Shown: one piece after another, positions 34,577 through 42,684 of the stretch
Layout: the number at the start of each line of letters is the position of its first letter
How positions within the stretch are numbered: the first letter of the stretch is position 1
NCBI RefSeq assembly: GCF_037911585.1
Contig: NZ_JBAJNS010000001.1
Span: 5,615,001-5,679,000 of the forward strand
Source: Streptomyces sp. GSL17-111
Lineage (GTDB): Bacteria > Actinomycetota > Actinomycetes > Streptomycetales > Streptomycetaceae
Direction: 5' to 3'
Length of the DNA: 64,000 nucleotides
Position numbers and translations under genes: made by a program
The notes under the pieces: model-generated
What the model saw: only the letters and a program-made list of their open reading frames with translations
What the model was told of the DNA's origin: nothing
Database searches by the model: none

Positions 34577-34620
34577 GCATGACATGCTGACCGGAAGGCA
34601 AGGCCAATTCGACGTCCAAT
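34577..34620. promoter_or_regulatory. Operator-like repeats between yczE-like and MocR genes
   Basis: GCATG-A-CATGC (34577-34587) is a perfect palindrome. CCAAT occurs twice 12 bases apart (34604-34608 and 34616-34620), just before the regulator start. MocR regulators usually bind direct repeats, so the CCAAT pair is the better candidate. Confidence 0.4.
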
Positions 34621-34641
34621 GTGCAAGAGGTGGACCGCATC

Positions 34642-36144
34642 ATGCCCGAGTGGACCTCAGCCGTCGGCGCCCCGCAACTCGTCCGGCTCCTCGGCTCCCA
34701 ACGTGCGGCGGACCGCACCGGCCGCAGCGGTTCCCCCGCCTACCGCGCCCTGGCCGACGGCGTCCGGCTCCTCGTGCTGGAGGGCCGGGTGCCCGTCGGG
34801 GCCCGGCTGCCGGCGGAGCGGGAGCTGGCGTCCGCCCTCGGCGTCAGCCGGACGACGGTCGCGGCGGCCTTCGAGGCGCTGCGCGTCGACGGGTTCCTCG
34901 CCTCGCGCCGGGGCGCCGGGAGCTGGACGGCCGTCCCGGCCGGTGACCCGCTGCCCACCCGGAGCCTGGACCCGCTTCCCCCCGAAGCCGCCGGCGGTGT
35001 CATCGACCTGGCCTGCGCCGCCCTCCCGGCCCCCGAGCCGCACCTGAGCCAGGCTCTGCGGGCCGCACTGGAGGACCTGCCGCCCTACGCGCGGACACAC
35101 GGCGACTACCCGGCCGGACTGCCCGCCCTGCGCCAGGCGATCGCCGACCGCTGCACCGCACGGGGGCTGCCGACCATGCCCGAGCAGATCATGGTCACCA
35201 CCGGGGCGATGGGCGCCGTGGCCGCCATCTGCAAGCTGCTCGTGCCGCGCGGCGAGCGCGTCGCCGTCGAGCACCCCTCCTACGCCAACGTCCTCCAGCT
35301 CATGCGCGACGCGGGCGCCCGGCTGGTGCCCGTGGCCATGGCCGACCGGCTCGCCGGCTGGGAGCTGCCCGCCTGGCGCCAGACCCTCCGGGCCGCCGCC
35401 CCGCGCCTAGCCTACGTCGTCGCGGACTTCCACAACCCGACCGGAGCCCTGGCCGACGAGGGACGCCGCCGGGACCTGGTGTCGGCCGCCCGCGCCGCCG
35501 GCACCACCCTGGTCGTCGACGAGACCATGGCGGACCTGCCGCTGGACGAGGCCACGGCGGCCGACCAGCCGCGCCCCGTGGCGGCCTTCGACCCGGGCGG
35601 CGCCACCGTGATCACCGTCGGCTCGGCCAGCAAGGCGGTGTGGGCGGGCCTGCGGATCGGCTGGGTGCGGGCCGCCCCCGAGGTCGTCCGCAGCCTCATC
35701 TCCGCCCGGGCCTGGGCCGACCTCGGCAGCCCGGTCCTGGAGCAGCTCGCCGTCGCCCGACTGCTGGCCGACGGCGGCTGGGACCGGGCCGTCGCCGTGC
35801 GCCGTGCCCAGGCCCGCGTCAACCGTGACGCCCTGGTGGCCGCGCTCGAGGAGCACCTGCCGGAGTGGGAGTTCACCGTGCCGCGCGGCGGCCTGACCCT
35901 GTGGGTGCGCACCGGCGGGCTCTCCGGCTCCCGGATCGCCGAGGCGGGGGAGCGGCTCGGCGTGCGCGTGCCCTCCGGGCCCCGGTTCGGGGTGGACGGC
36001 GCGTTCGAGGGGTACGTGCGGCTGCCGTTCACCGTCTCCGGAGCGCTGGCGAACGAGGCCGCCCAGCGGCTGGCCGCCGCCACCCGCCTGGTCGCCGGGC
36101 CGCCCCACACCGCACCGGAGATCCCCCGCAGCTTCGTCGCCTGA
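34642..36144 (+). CDS. MocR-type (GntR/aminotransferase) regulator
   Basis: 500 residues. A GntR-type winged helix (about residues 35-100; ALADGVRLLVLEGRVPVGARLPAERELA in pieces, SRTTVAAAFEALR) is joined to a fold-type-I aminotransferase domain. The PLP lysine is in TVGSASKAVWAGLRIGW and the aspartate region is DFHNPTGAL/VVDETMADL. ATG 34642 is chosen because AAGAGGTGG lies 8 bases upstream; GTG 34621 and 34630 overlap that site. It probably controls the divergent YczE-type gene and possibly itself. PLP or an amino compound is the likely signal. Confidence 0.9.
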   Translation: MPEWTSAVGAPQLVRLLGSQRAADRTGRSGSPAYRALADGVRLLVLEGRVPVGARLPAERELASALGVSRTTVAAAFEALRVDGFLASRRGAGSWTAVPAGDPLPTRSLDPLPPEAAGGVIDLACAALPAPEPHLSQALRAALEDLPPYARTHGDYPAGLPALRQAIADRCTARGLPTMPEQIMVTTGAMGAVAAICKLLVPRGERVAVEHPSYANVLQLMRDAGARLVPVAMADRLAGWELPAWRQTLRAAAPRLAYVVADFHNPTGALADEGRRRDLVSAARAAGTTLVVDETMADLPLDEATAADQPRPVAAFDPGGATVITVGSASKAVWAGLRIGWVRAAPEVVRSLISARAWADLGSPVLEQLAVARLLADGGWDRAVAVRRAQARVNRDALVAALEEHLPEWEFTVPRGGLTLWVRTGGLSGSRIAEAGERLGVRVPSGPRFGVDGAFEGYVRLPFTVSGALANEAAQRLAAATRLVAGPPHTAPEIPRSFVA

Positions 36145-36167
36145 CGGGCCGCCGCGTCGGGGCCGCG

Positions 36168-37757
36168 TCAGCCGTCCACCCGCTCACCGGAACGCTGCTC
36201 GCCCTGCTGCGGAACGGCGTCCTCGTGGCGCTGTTCCCGCGCGGCCCCGTCGATCTCCTCCAGCCCGACCACGGGCGGGGGCAGCAGCTCCCGCACGGCC
36301 TCCCGGTGCGCCTCGGCGGCGAGCTCGTCGTACGGGTCCGGGGCCGCCGGGACCTGGAGCCGCAGCACCGGGCCGGAACCCAGCCTGGCGTACCCCCGGC
36401 CCGGCGGGACGTCCCGCACCGGCGTCGTCCGCGGCGGCTCGCCCAGCACGGCCCGCACCTGCTCCGGCGTGGCCGGGCCCAGCACCACCCGGGCGCGGGT
36501 GTAGGCGCGCACCACCTGGGCCAGCGCCTCGGCCCCCTCGAACTGCTCCGCCAGCGCCACCGACACCCGCGCCGAACGGCCGTGCCGCAGCACCACCTGC
36601 AGCAGCTCCTGCGGGTCGCCACGTCCCTCCCCGCGTGCCAGGTGGCTGAGCACCGCCGGGCGGTCCACCAGCACCCACAGCGGTCGGCGCACCGTGTCGG
36701 GCACCGGCCGGCCGCCTTCCCGGGCGTGCACCGCGGCCAGCAGCCTGCGCTCGGTCTCGTGAGCCGCCCACTGCAGGGAGGCGAGGGCCCCCACGAGGGT
36801 CGTCTCCACCGAGAGCACCCCGCGCCGTCCCGTCAGACAGGCGTACTCACCGCTGCCCGAACCGTCGACGACGAGGACGTCGCCGTGCTGGAGGGCCTGC
36901 AGCGCCACGGAGCGCAGCAGCGTCGTCGTACCGGCCCCGGGCTGTCCGAGGGCCAGCAGATGGGGCTCGGTCGACCGGGGCCCGGTCCGCCACACGACCG
37001 GGGGGACGTCCAGGGACTCCGCCCCGTCCAGCACCGGCAGCGTCCGTTGCACGGCCTCCGCGTCGGTGAACCCCAGCACCATCTCGCCGGGCGTGACGAC
37101 GAAGCGCTGCACGCACAGGTCCGAGGGCAGCGGAGCGAGCGCGGTGACCCGCAGCTCGTTGCCCTCCTCCTCCCAGTCGAAGCGCAGCTCCCGGGAACGG
37201 CCGATCTTGGCGCACAGCAGCCGCTCCACGCGCTGTCGCGGCTCCGCCTCGCCGTCCGGGAAGCAGGGCGGATAGCGCAGCACCAGCCGGGTCGGCCGGC
37301 CGTCCGCGTCGAACGCGTACGAGGTGAAGGCGCGCTCCCAGGAACCGTCGGGCGCGTACAGGGGCTCCGGGTGCGGATCGTCGGCGACGGCCAGGCAGGG
37401 CACCAGCGCCTCGTACAGCGTCTGGAGGCGGGCGGCCTGCTCCTCCGCGTCCGGCCCGGGGTCGGGCGCCTCGGCCTCCTTGGGCGGACGCCCGAACCAG
37501 GCGCACGCGCCCACGGCACCCGCCGCCGCCAGCCAGGGGCCGTACGGCATGACCCACAGCAGGGCGGCGCAGGCACCCGCCAGGAACAGGGCCGGGCCGC
37601 GCTGCTCCCGCGCGGTGTCCTGCCACCGGCGCCGGCCGGCAGCGGTGAGCCGGGCGGCGCCGCGGCCCAGCACGATGAGCGGGTAGACCACGTCGGCCGC
37701 GCCGTCCCCGAGCGTGCGGACCGCGAGCCGTCCCTGCGCGAGGGTGCGCCAGGCCAC
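36168..37757 (-). CDS. FtsK/SpoIIIE-like ATP-binding membrane protein
   Basis: 529 residues. One or two N-terminal helices (GPALFLAGACAALLWVMPYG, AAAGAVGACAWFG) precede an acidic linker, a beta-rich middle, and a P-loop ATPase. Walker A reads LGQPGAGTTTLLRSV and a Walker B-like strand reads DVLVVDGSG. The C-terminal part has RHGRSARVSVALAEQF, the sensor region typical of FtsK/TraB-type motors. The GTG start shares one base with the TAG stop of the 64-residue membrane protein upstream, so the two are coupled. A role in DNA or protein translocation is inferred; no conjugation genes accompany it. Confidence 0.7.
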   Translation of the reverse strand: MAWRTLAQGRLAVRTLGDGAADVVYPLIVLGRGAARLTAAGRRRWQDTAREQRGPALFLAGACAALLWVMPYGPWLAAAGAVGACAWFGRPPKEAEAPDPGPDAEEQAARLQTLYEALVPCLAVADDPHPEPLYAPDGSWERAFTSYAFDADGRPTRLVLRYPPCFPDGEAEPRQRVERLLCAKIGRSRELRFDWEEEGNELRVTALAPLPSDLCVQRFVVTPGEMVLGFTDAEAVQRTLPVLDGAESLDVPPVVWRTGPRSTEPHLLALGQPGAGTTTLLRSVALQALQHGDVLVVDGSGSGEYACLTGRRGVLSVETTLVGALASLQWAAHETERRLLAAVHAREGGRPVPDTVRRPLWVLVDRPAVLSHLARGEGRGDPQELLQVVLRHGRSARVSVALAEQFEGAEALAQVVRAYTRARVVLGPATPEQVRAVLGEPPRTTPVRDVPPGRGYARLGSGPVLRLQVPAAPDPYDELAAEAHREAVRELLPPPVVGLEEIDGAAREQRHEDAVPQQGEQRSGERVDG

Positions 37758-37951
37758 TAGAGGGTGATCCCGCCCAGCAGGCTGGCCAGTTTGTCGCTGC
37801 CCGCCTGGATGCCGGGCCCGATGGCCGTTCCGGACAGGTAGAAACCGAAGAGGGCGCAGACGGCGGCGTGCGACGGCTTCAGCTCGCCCTTGCGGAAGAG
37901 CAGGAAGCCGATCACCCCGAAGAGGACGACGCCGGAGATCGACAGGACCAT
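37757..37951 (-). CDS. 64-residue membrane protein A
   Basis: A small protein with two hydrophobic helices, LSISGVVLFGVIGFLLFR and HAAVCALFGFYLSGT, separated by KGELKPS, with a Gly-rich tail (GPGIQAGSDKLASLLGG). ATG 37951 follows AGGAG at 5 bases. It is coupled to the FtsK-like gene. It has the same length as protein B and is identical at roughly 40 of 64 positions, so the two arose by duplication. Similar proteins occur in Streptomyces next to FtsK-like genes; the function is not known. Confidence 0.7.
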   Translation of the reverse strand: MVLSISGVVLFGVIGFLLFRKGELKPSHAAVCALFGFYLSGTAIGPGIQAGSDKLASLLGGITL

Positions 37952-38100
37952 GAACGCTCCTGGTGTGAGGGGTGCGGTCACCATGCGTCACACCAGCATC
38001 ACAGAAGGACGGAGCGGGCGGTACAGGCAATCAGGTGATTTAACGGATCGTAGGATCGCATAAGGGTGGAACACGCCCCCGGTGCTCGCGATCGACACGG

Positions 38101-38295
38101 CTAGAGCGTCAGCCCCGAGACGAGGGAGGCGATCATGTTCCCGCCCGCCTCGATCCCGGGCGCCATCGTCGTCCCGGCCAGATAGAAGCCGAAGAGCGCG
38201 CAGACCAGCGCGTGGGACACCTTCAGCCCGCCCTTGCGGGTGAGCAGGAAGATCGCGATGCCGAGCAGGACGACGCTTGAGACGGACAGGGCCAT
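38101..38295 (-). CDS. 64-residue membrane protein B (paralog of A)
   Basis: Same design as protein A: LSVSSVVLLGIAIFLLTR, then KGGLKVSHALVCALFGFYLAGT, then APGIEAGGNMIASLVSG. ATG 38295 follows GGAG. A 149-base spacer with AT-rich sequence separates it from protein A and may hold a second promoter. Both may be subunits or regulators of a membrane complex with the FtsK-like ATPase. Confidence 0.7.
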   Translation of the reverse strand: MALSVSSVVLLGIAIFLLTRKGGLKVSHALVCALFGFYLAGTTMAPGIEAGGNMIASLVSGLTL

Positions 38296-38557
38296 GCGGA
38301 GCTCCAGGTGCGGCGGGTGGGAAGGTCGAGCACGTCGACGGAGGCGGCCGTGCCGAGGCCCCCTCAGGCTTCCCGGCGCCGCTGGCCGCCGCAATCGGGA
38401 TGAGCCGGACGGCTGACCCGTGCCCTCGGGTGCGACGGACCGGGTCTTTCGACCCCACGGCACGCGCGTCGCCACGGCGAAGGGTGAAACCCCTACCACA
38501 CGCGGTTACGCTCGGCGGTCAGTCCGTCCCCGACGCGACCACCGGGAGGAGCCGCCC

Positions 38558-39286
38558 GTGCGCCCCCGACGTCTCCTGCGGTACGCCGCGGCACTCACCC
38601 TCGCCGGCGTGGTGCTGCTCCTGCTCGTCCTGACCGGCTGGCGGCCCCTGTGGGACGCCGAGCGGGCGGTCGTCGCCGCCCTGCACCGGACGGCCGTCGG
38701 TGAACCGGGCTGGACGCACGCCAACCGCGTCCTCACCGACTGGGTGTGGGATCCGGTTACGATGCGGCTGCTGGCCGCCGCTTCCGCCGCGGTGCTGCTG
38801 GCGCGCCGCATGGTCAGGGCCGCCGCCTGGGTCGCGACCGCCACCCTGACCGGGCTCGGGGCGCAGAACGCGCTGAAGGCCCTCGTCGGCCGGGAGCGGC
38901 CCGTCTTCCCCGACCCCGTGGACAGCGCCCACTTCCACGCCTTCCCCTCCGGGCACGTCATGACGGCGACGATCGTCTGCGCCGTCCTGCTCGTCCTGGG
39001 CCTGCGGGAGGGCCGGGCCGGACGCCGGGGGCCGCAGGTGGGGCTCTGGGCGATCGCCGCCGTCTCCGTGCTCGGCGTCGGCTTCACCCGCGTCTACCTG
39101 GGCGTGCACTGGCCGGCCGACGTCGTCGCGGGCTGGCTCTTCGGCGGCGCGGTGGCAGCGGTCACGGCCGTGCCCTTCCTGCCCCTGGACCGTCGCCGAC
39201 CGCCGACGCGGGGCACCGTCGGCTCCCCGGAACCCGGGTCGACGACGACCGCCCCCGGCTTCTCCTCCGAGGGGTCGGCCGGCTGA
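38558..39286 (+). CDS. PAP2 family phosphatase
   Basis: 242-residue membrane phosphatase with six hydrophobic helices. The three PAP2 motifs are present: KALVGRERP, FPSGH, and TRVYLGVHWPADV (His and Asp of the active site). It probably removes phosphate from a lipid phosphate such as undecaprenyl pyrophosphate or phosphatidate. GTG 38558 follows GGGAGGAG. It stands alone and diverges from the small membrane protein gene. Confidence 0.9.
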   Translation: MRPRRLLRYAAALTLAGVVLLLLVLTGWRPLWDAERAVVAALHRTAVGEPGWTHANRVLTDWVWDPVTMRLLAAASAAVLLARRMVRAAAWVATATLTGLGAQNALKALVGRERPVFPDPVDSAHFHAFPSGHVMTATIVCAVLLVLGLREGRAGRRGPQVGLWAIAAVSVLGVGFTRVYLGVHWPADVVAGWLFGGAVAAVTAVPFLPLDRRRPPTRGTVGSPEPGSTTTAPGFSSEGSAG

Positions 39287-39315
39287 ACCGTCACCGGCGG
39301 ACGAGCCCGCGAGCG

Positions 39316-39483
39316 CTACCGGCCCCGCGAGCCCTTCCAGCCGGCGGCGCCGCGCTCGGGATGGGGCGGCGGCTCGACCGTGTGGTAGCACTGCCCGCAC
39401 ACGTAGCCGCCGCTCGGCCCCTCGAACACGACACTGCCGCAGTGCGCGCAGTGCATGGACGGCGCGGGCAGCGGGCTGTTCAT
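39316..39483 (-). CDS. 55-residue zinc-ribbon protein
   Basis: MHCAHCGSVVFEGPSGGYVCGQC forms a CxxC-CxxC zinc ribbon (cited as CAHCGSVVFEGPSGG and CGQC), followed by a Pro/Arg tail. The ATG overlaps the TGA of the 27-residue gene (ATGA), so it is translated after it. Its ribbon aligns with that protein as CxxCG[AS]VVx2GPxGG[WY]xCx2C. It may bind nucleic acid or protein; no partner is evident. Confidence 0.7.
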   Translation of the reverse strand: MNSPLPAPSMHCAHCGSVVFEGPSGGYVCGQCYHTVEPPPHPERGAAGWKGSRGR

Positions 39484-39563
39484 CCGCTGGCTCCGCAGTT
39501 GTTGCACGCCCATCCCCCGTCCGGTCCCTGAATCACCACAGCCCCGCAATTCGTACAGTTCAC
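39480..39563 (-). CDS. 27-residue zinc-ribbon microprotein
   Basis: The reading frame encodes VNCTNCGAVVIQGPDGG followed by WACNNCGASG, almost entirely a single zinc knuckle with two CxxC pairs. The GTG start has GAGGAGGG about 4 bases upstream, a strong ribosome site, and the stop overlaps the next start. The homology to the adjacent 55-residue protein supports it as a real gene, although it is short enough to be missed by gene finders. Confidence 0.7.
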   Translation of the reverse strand: MNCTNCGAVVIQGPDGGWACNNCGASG

Positions 39564-39674
39564 CGTGCCCTCCTCGGTCGTGGGAGGACGTACTGACCGG
39601 TCCACGGTAGACGTGCGCGGCCGCTTCGGCCAGGGACGCTTCCCGGCGGCGCGCCGTTTGTCCGGAAACCGTGC

Positions 39675-40037
39675 TCAGTCCCCGACCACCTCGGCGGCGT
39701 AGAAGCACAGCAGGCCCGCGATGTCCGCCACCTCGGGCAGCGGCTCCGGGTAGGCCCACGCGACGTCGCGCTCCCCGCCGGGCAGCGACCAGTAGGACGC
39801 CGTCCCCTTGAACGGGCACACGGTGCGGGTGTCGGACGTCTCCAGCAGCTCGGTCCGCACGTCCTGCGGCGGCAGGTAGTACCGCACCGGCAGCCCCGTC
39901 TCGTGCAGCAGCACGGGGCGCCGGCTCTCCGCGACGACCTGGCCGCCGAGCTCGACGCGCACGTGCCGCTCGCCGCGCTCCAACCGGATGCGATGCCCCC
40001 CGCCCGAGGTGCCCCCGTGGTGCCCTGCTGTGCTCAT
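39675..40037 (-). CDS. DUF427 domain protein
   Basis: 120 residues. The DUF427 core has VRVELGGQVVAESRRPVLLHET, YYLPPQDV, CPFKGTASYWSL and AWAYPEPLPEVADIAGLLCFY (cited in parts). The family is widespread in actinobacteria with a beta-tent fold and no proven enzyme activity. ATG 40037 follows GGGAGG. It diverges from the P450 gene with about 160 bases between. Confidence 0.85.
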   Translation of the reverse strand: MSTAGHHGGTSGGGHRIRLERGERHVRVELGGQVVAESRRPVLLHETGLPVRYYLPPQDVRTELLETSDTRTVCPFKGTASYWSLPGGERDVAWAYPEPLPEVADIAGLLCFYAAEVVGD

Positions 40038-40196
40038 GACGCCTCCCTGGTGTGCCGGACCGTGTGCGCCCCGCTGTGCGCACACCCCGCCATGGGACCA
40101 CACCGACCGTGCGCGGGGCCGCCCGCAGGTGCCCTGTTCGCGGCGGGCACTCGTCAATAGCCTTGAGGGAAGGGCCCGTTCGACGTGGGGAGCACG

Positions 40197-41438
40197 ATGG
40201 ACAGCGCACCGCAGATCCCCGACATCCTGTCGCCCGCCTTCGCGGCCGACCCCTACTCCGCCTACCGGCTCATGCGGGAGCACGCCCCGCTCATCCGGCA
40301 CGAGGCGACCGGCGGTTACCTCCTCTCCCGCTACGCCGACGTGGAACGGGCCTTCAAGGACCCCGGCTTCACCACGGACAACTACGCCTGGCAGGTCGAG
40401 CCCGTGCACGGACGGACGATCCTCCAGCTCAGCGGCCGGGAACACGCCGTGCGCCGCGCCCTGGTGGCCCCGGCGTTCCGAGGCGTCGACCTGCGGGAGA
40501 AGTTCCTCCCCGTCATCGAGCGCAACGCCCGCGAGCTCCTGGACGGCTTCCGGGAGGACGGGGAGGCCGACCTGGTGGGCCAGTTCGCGACCCGCTTCCC
40601 CGTGGGCGTCATCGCCGACATGCTCGGCCTCGACCGGGCGGACCACGCCCGGTTCCACGGCTGGTACACCTCCGTGATCGCGTTCCTGGGCAACCTCTCC
40701 GGCGACCCGGAGGTCGCGGCGGCGGGGGAGCGGACCCGCGTCGAGTTCGCCGAGTACCTGTTCCCGGTCATCGCCGCCCGCCGGGAGAACCCCGGTGACG
40801 ACCTGCTCTCCGCCCTCTGCACCGCCGAGGTCGACGGCACCCGCATGAGCGACGAGGACATCAAGGCGTTCTGCAGCCTGCTGCTGGCCGCCGGGGGCGA
40901 GACCACCGACAAGGCCGTCGCCTCCCTGTTCGCGAACCTGCTCACCCACCCCGAGCAGCTCGCCGCCGTCCGGGCCGACCGCACGCTGGTGGACCGGGCG
41001 TTCGCCGAGACCCTGCGCTACACCCCGCCGGTGCACATGATCATGCGGCAGACGGCGGCCGACGTCGACATCGCCGGCGGCACCATACCCGGCGGCTCCA
41101 CCGTCACCTGCCTGATCGGCGCGGCGAACCGGGACCCCGACCGCTACGCGCACCCGGACACCTTCGACATCTTCCGCGACGACCTCACCACCACCCGCGC
41201 CTTCTCGGCCGCCGCCGACCACCTCGCCTTCGCCCTCGGCCGCCACTTCTGCGTCGGCGCCCTGCTGGCCAGGGCGGAGGTGGAGACCGGCGTCAACCTC
41301 CTCCTCGACGCGCTCCCCGACCTGCGCCTCGCCCCGGGCCACCCGCCGCAGGAGCGGGGGGTCTTCACGCGCGGTCCCGCGCGGCTGCCCGTCCGCTTCA
41401 CCCCGGTGCGGCGGCCCGCGCAGACGGCGCGGGGGTGA
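40197..41438 (+). CDS. Cytochrome P450
   Basis: 413-residue soluble P450 monooxygenase. The oxygen-binding helix has AAGGETTDKAV, the K-helix ExxR is ETLRYTPP, and the heme loop is FALGRHFCVGALLARAE. All canonical residues are present. ATG 40197 has GGGGAG upstream; GTG 40185 is an alternative, adding four residues. Its 3' end overlaps the 3' end of the conservon P450 by 41 bases on the opposite strand. Redox partner and substrate are unknown. Confidence 0.9.
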   Translation: MDSAPQIPDILSPAFAADPYSAYRLMREHAPLIRHEATGGYLLSRYADVERAFKDPGFTTDNYAWQVEPVHGRTILQLSGREHAVRRALVAPAFRGVDLREKFLPVIERNARELLDGFREDGEADLVGQFATRFPVGVIADMLGLDRADHARFHGWYTSVIAFLGNLSGDPEVAAAGERTRVEFAEYLFPVIAARRENPGDDLLSALCTAEVDGTRMSDEDIKAFCSLLLAAGGETTDKAVASLFANLLTHPEQLAAVRADRTLVDRAFAETLRYTPPVHMIMRQTAADVDIAGGTIPGGSTVTCLIGAANRDPDRYAHPDTFDIFRDDLTTTRAFSAAADHLAFALGRHFCVGALLARAEVETGVNLLLDALPDLRLAPGHPPQERGVFTRGPARLPVRFTPVRRPAQTARG

Positions 41439-42684
41439 ACCGCACGGGCAGAGCGGTCAGTCCGCGCATCCACACCGACGGCCGCCAGCGCAGCTCGCCG
41501 GGCTCCACCGCCAGGACGACGTCCGGCAGCCGCTCCAGCAGCGCCTCGATCGCGCTGCGGGCGATCACCTCGGCCAACTGGGGGGCCGGGTACGGGCAGC
41601 GGTGCTCGCCGTGGCTGAAGGAGAGGTGGGCGGAGTTGCCTGCCGCTCCCACATGGCCCTGCGGCCAGATCCGCGGGTCGGTGTTGGCCGCGGCGAAACC
41701 GAGCACCAGGCAGTCGCCCTCGCGAACGAGCCGACCGCCGAGCTGGGTGTCCCGCACCGCCCAGCGCCCGATGAAGTTCTGCGTCGGGGTGTCCAGCCAC
41801 AGCACCTCGGTCAGCGCCTGGTCGATGCTCAGCCGGCCTCCGGTCAGGTCGAGCGCGAAGCGGTCGTCGGTGAGCATCAGCCGCAGCGCGTTGCCGATCC
41901 AGTTCGCCGTCGGCTGCTGCGCGGCCGCGATGACCGAGACGAGGTCCTGGACGATCTCCTCCTCGGCCAGGCCCGCCGGGTGCCCGAGCATCCGCGAGGT
42001 GACGTCGGCGCCCGGTGCGGCCCGCTTGGTCCGCACCAGGGCCTGGATGCGCTCCCGCACCCGCCCGTAGGCGGCGACCGGGTCGTCGTCCTCGGCGGCG
42101 TCCAGCGAGATGCACAGGTCCTCGGCCAGGCCGGCGGTGTCCGCGCCGCCCGGTGGCATCCCGCACATCTGGACGGCGGCCAGCATCGGCAGCGGGTGCG
42201 CGAAGGACGCCTGGAGGTCGGCCGCGCCGCGTCCGGCGAACACGTCGATCAGTGTGTCGGCGATCCGCCGGCAGGTGGTCCGCAGCTCGAACTGGTCGAC
42301 CCCGCCCAGCGCGTCACTGAGGACGCCGGAGCGGCGCTGGTGCTCCGCGCCCTCGGTGAACAGCACCGAGGGCTGGTGGCCGACGAACGGCAGCAGCGGC
42401 CAGTCGGCCGGGATCGCCGGCCAGGCGTTCCAGCGCCGGGAGTCGCGCGCGAACAGCTCGTCGTGGCTGGTGACGTGGCGCACCTCCCGGTATCCGAGGA
42501 CGAGCCAGGCCGGCACGTCGCCGTCCAGCAGGATCGGGGCCACCGGGCCGTGCCGCTGCCGCAGCTCCCGGTACAGCTCGGCGGGCGACTGCTGGTACTC
42601 CAGGCCGCTCAGGCGCGTCGCCTCCGCCCGTGCCGGGCACTGCGGGGGAGCCGCGAGGGGCTCGGCGGTCATGGGGTCGGTCAC
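41398..42684 (-). CDS. cvnE: Conservon P450 (CvnE, CYP157-like)
   Basis: 428 residues. The heme loop FSHGEHRCPYPAPQLAE is intact, but the K-helix reads TEVLWLDTPT, so the invariant Arg of ExxR is replaced by Trp. The I-helix reads VIAAAQQPTANWIG, without the acid-Thr pair AGxET. CYP157 proteins of Streptomyces conservons are known for a lost ExxR. The start ATG overlaps the cvnD stop. It may use different substrates or act as a regulatory heme protein. Confidence 0.9.
   Translation of the reverse strand: MTDPMTAEPLAAPPQCPARAEATRLSGLEYQQSPAELYRELRQRHGPVAPILLDGDVPAWLVLGYREVRHVTSHDELFARDSRRWNAWPAIPADWPLLPFVGHQPSVLFTEGAEHQRRSGVLSDALGGVDQFELRTTCRRIADTLIDVFAGRGAADLQASFAHPLPMLAAVQMCGMPPGGADTAGLAEDLCISLDAAEDDDPVAAYGRVRERIQALVRTKRAAPGADVTSRMLGHPAGLAEEEIVQDLVSVIAAAQQPTANWIGNALRLMLTDDRFALDLTGGRLSIDQALTEVLWLDTPTQNFIGRWAVRDTQLGGRLVREGDCLVLGFAAANTDPRIWPQGHVGAAGNSAHLSFSHGEHRCPYPAPQLAEVIARSAIEALLERLPDVVLAVEPGELRWRPSVWMRGLTALPVRFTPAPSARAAAPG

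Noticed and set aside
36168..38295. Integrative conjugative element around the FtsK-like gene
   Set aside because: No integrase, replication initiator, Spd genes or flanking att repeats are present, so a mobile origin is not supported.
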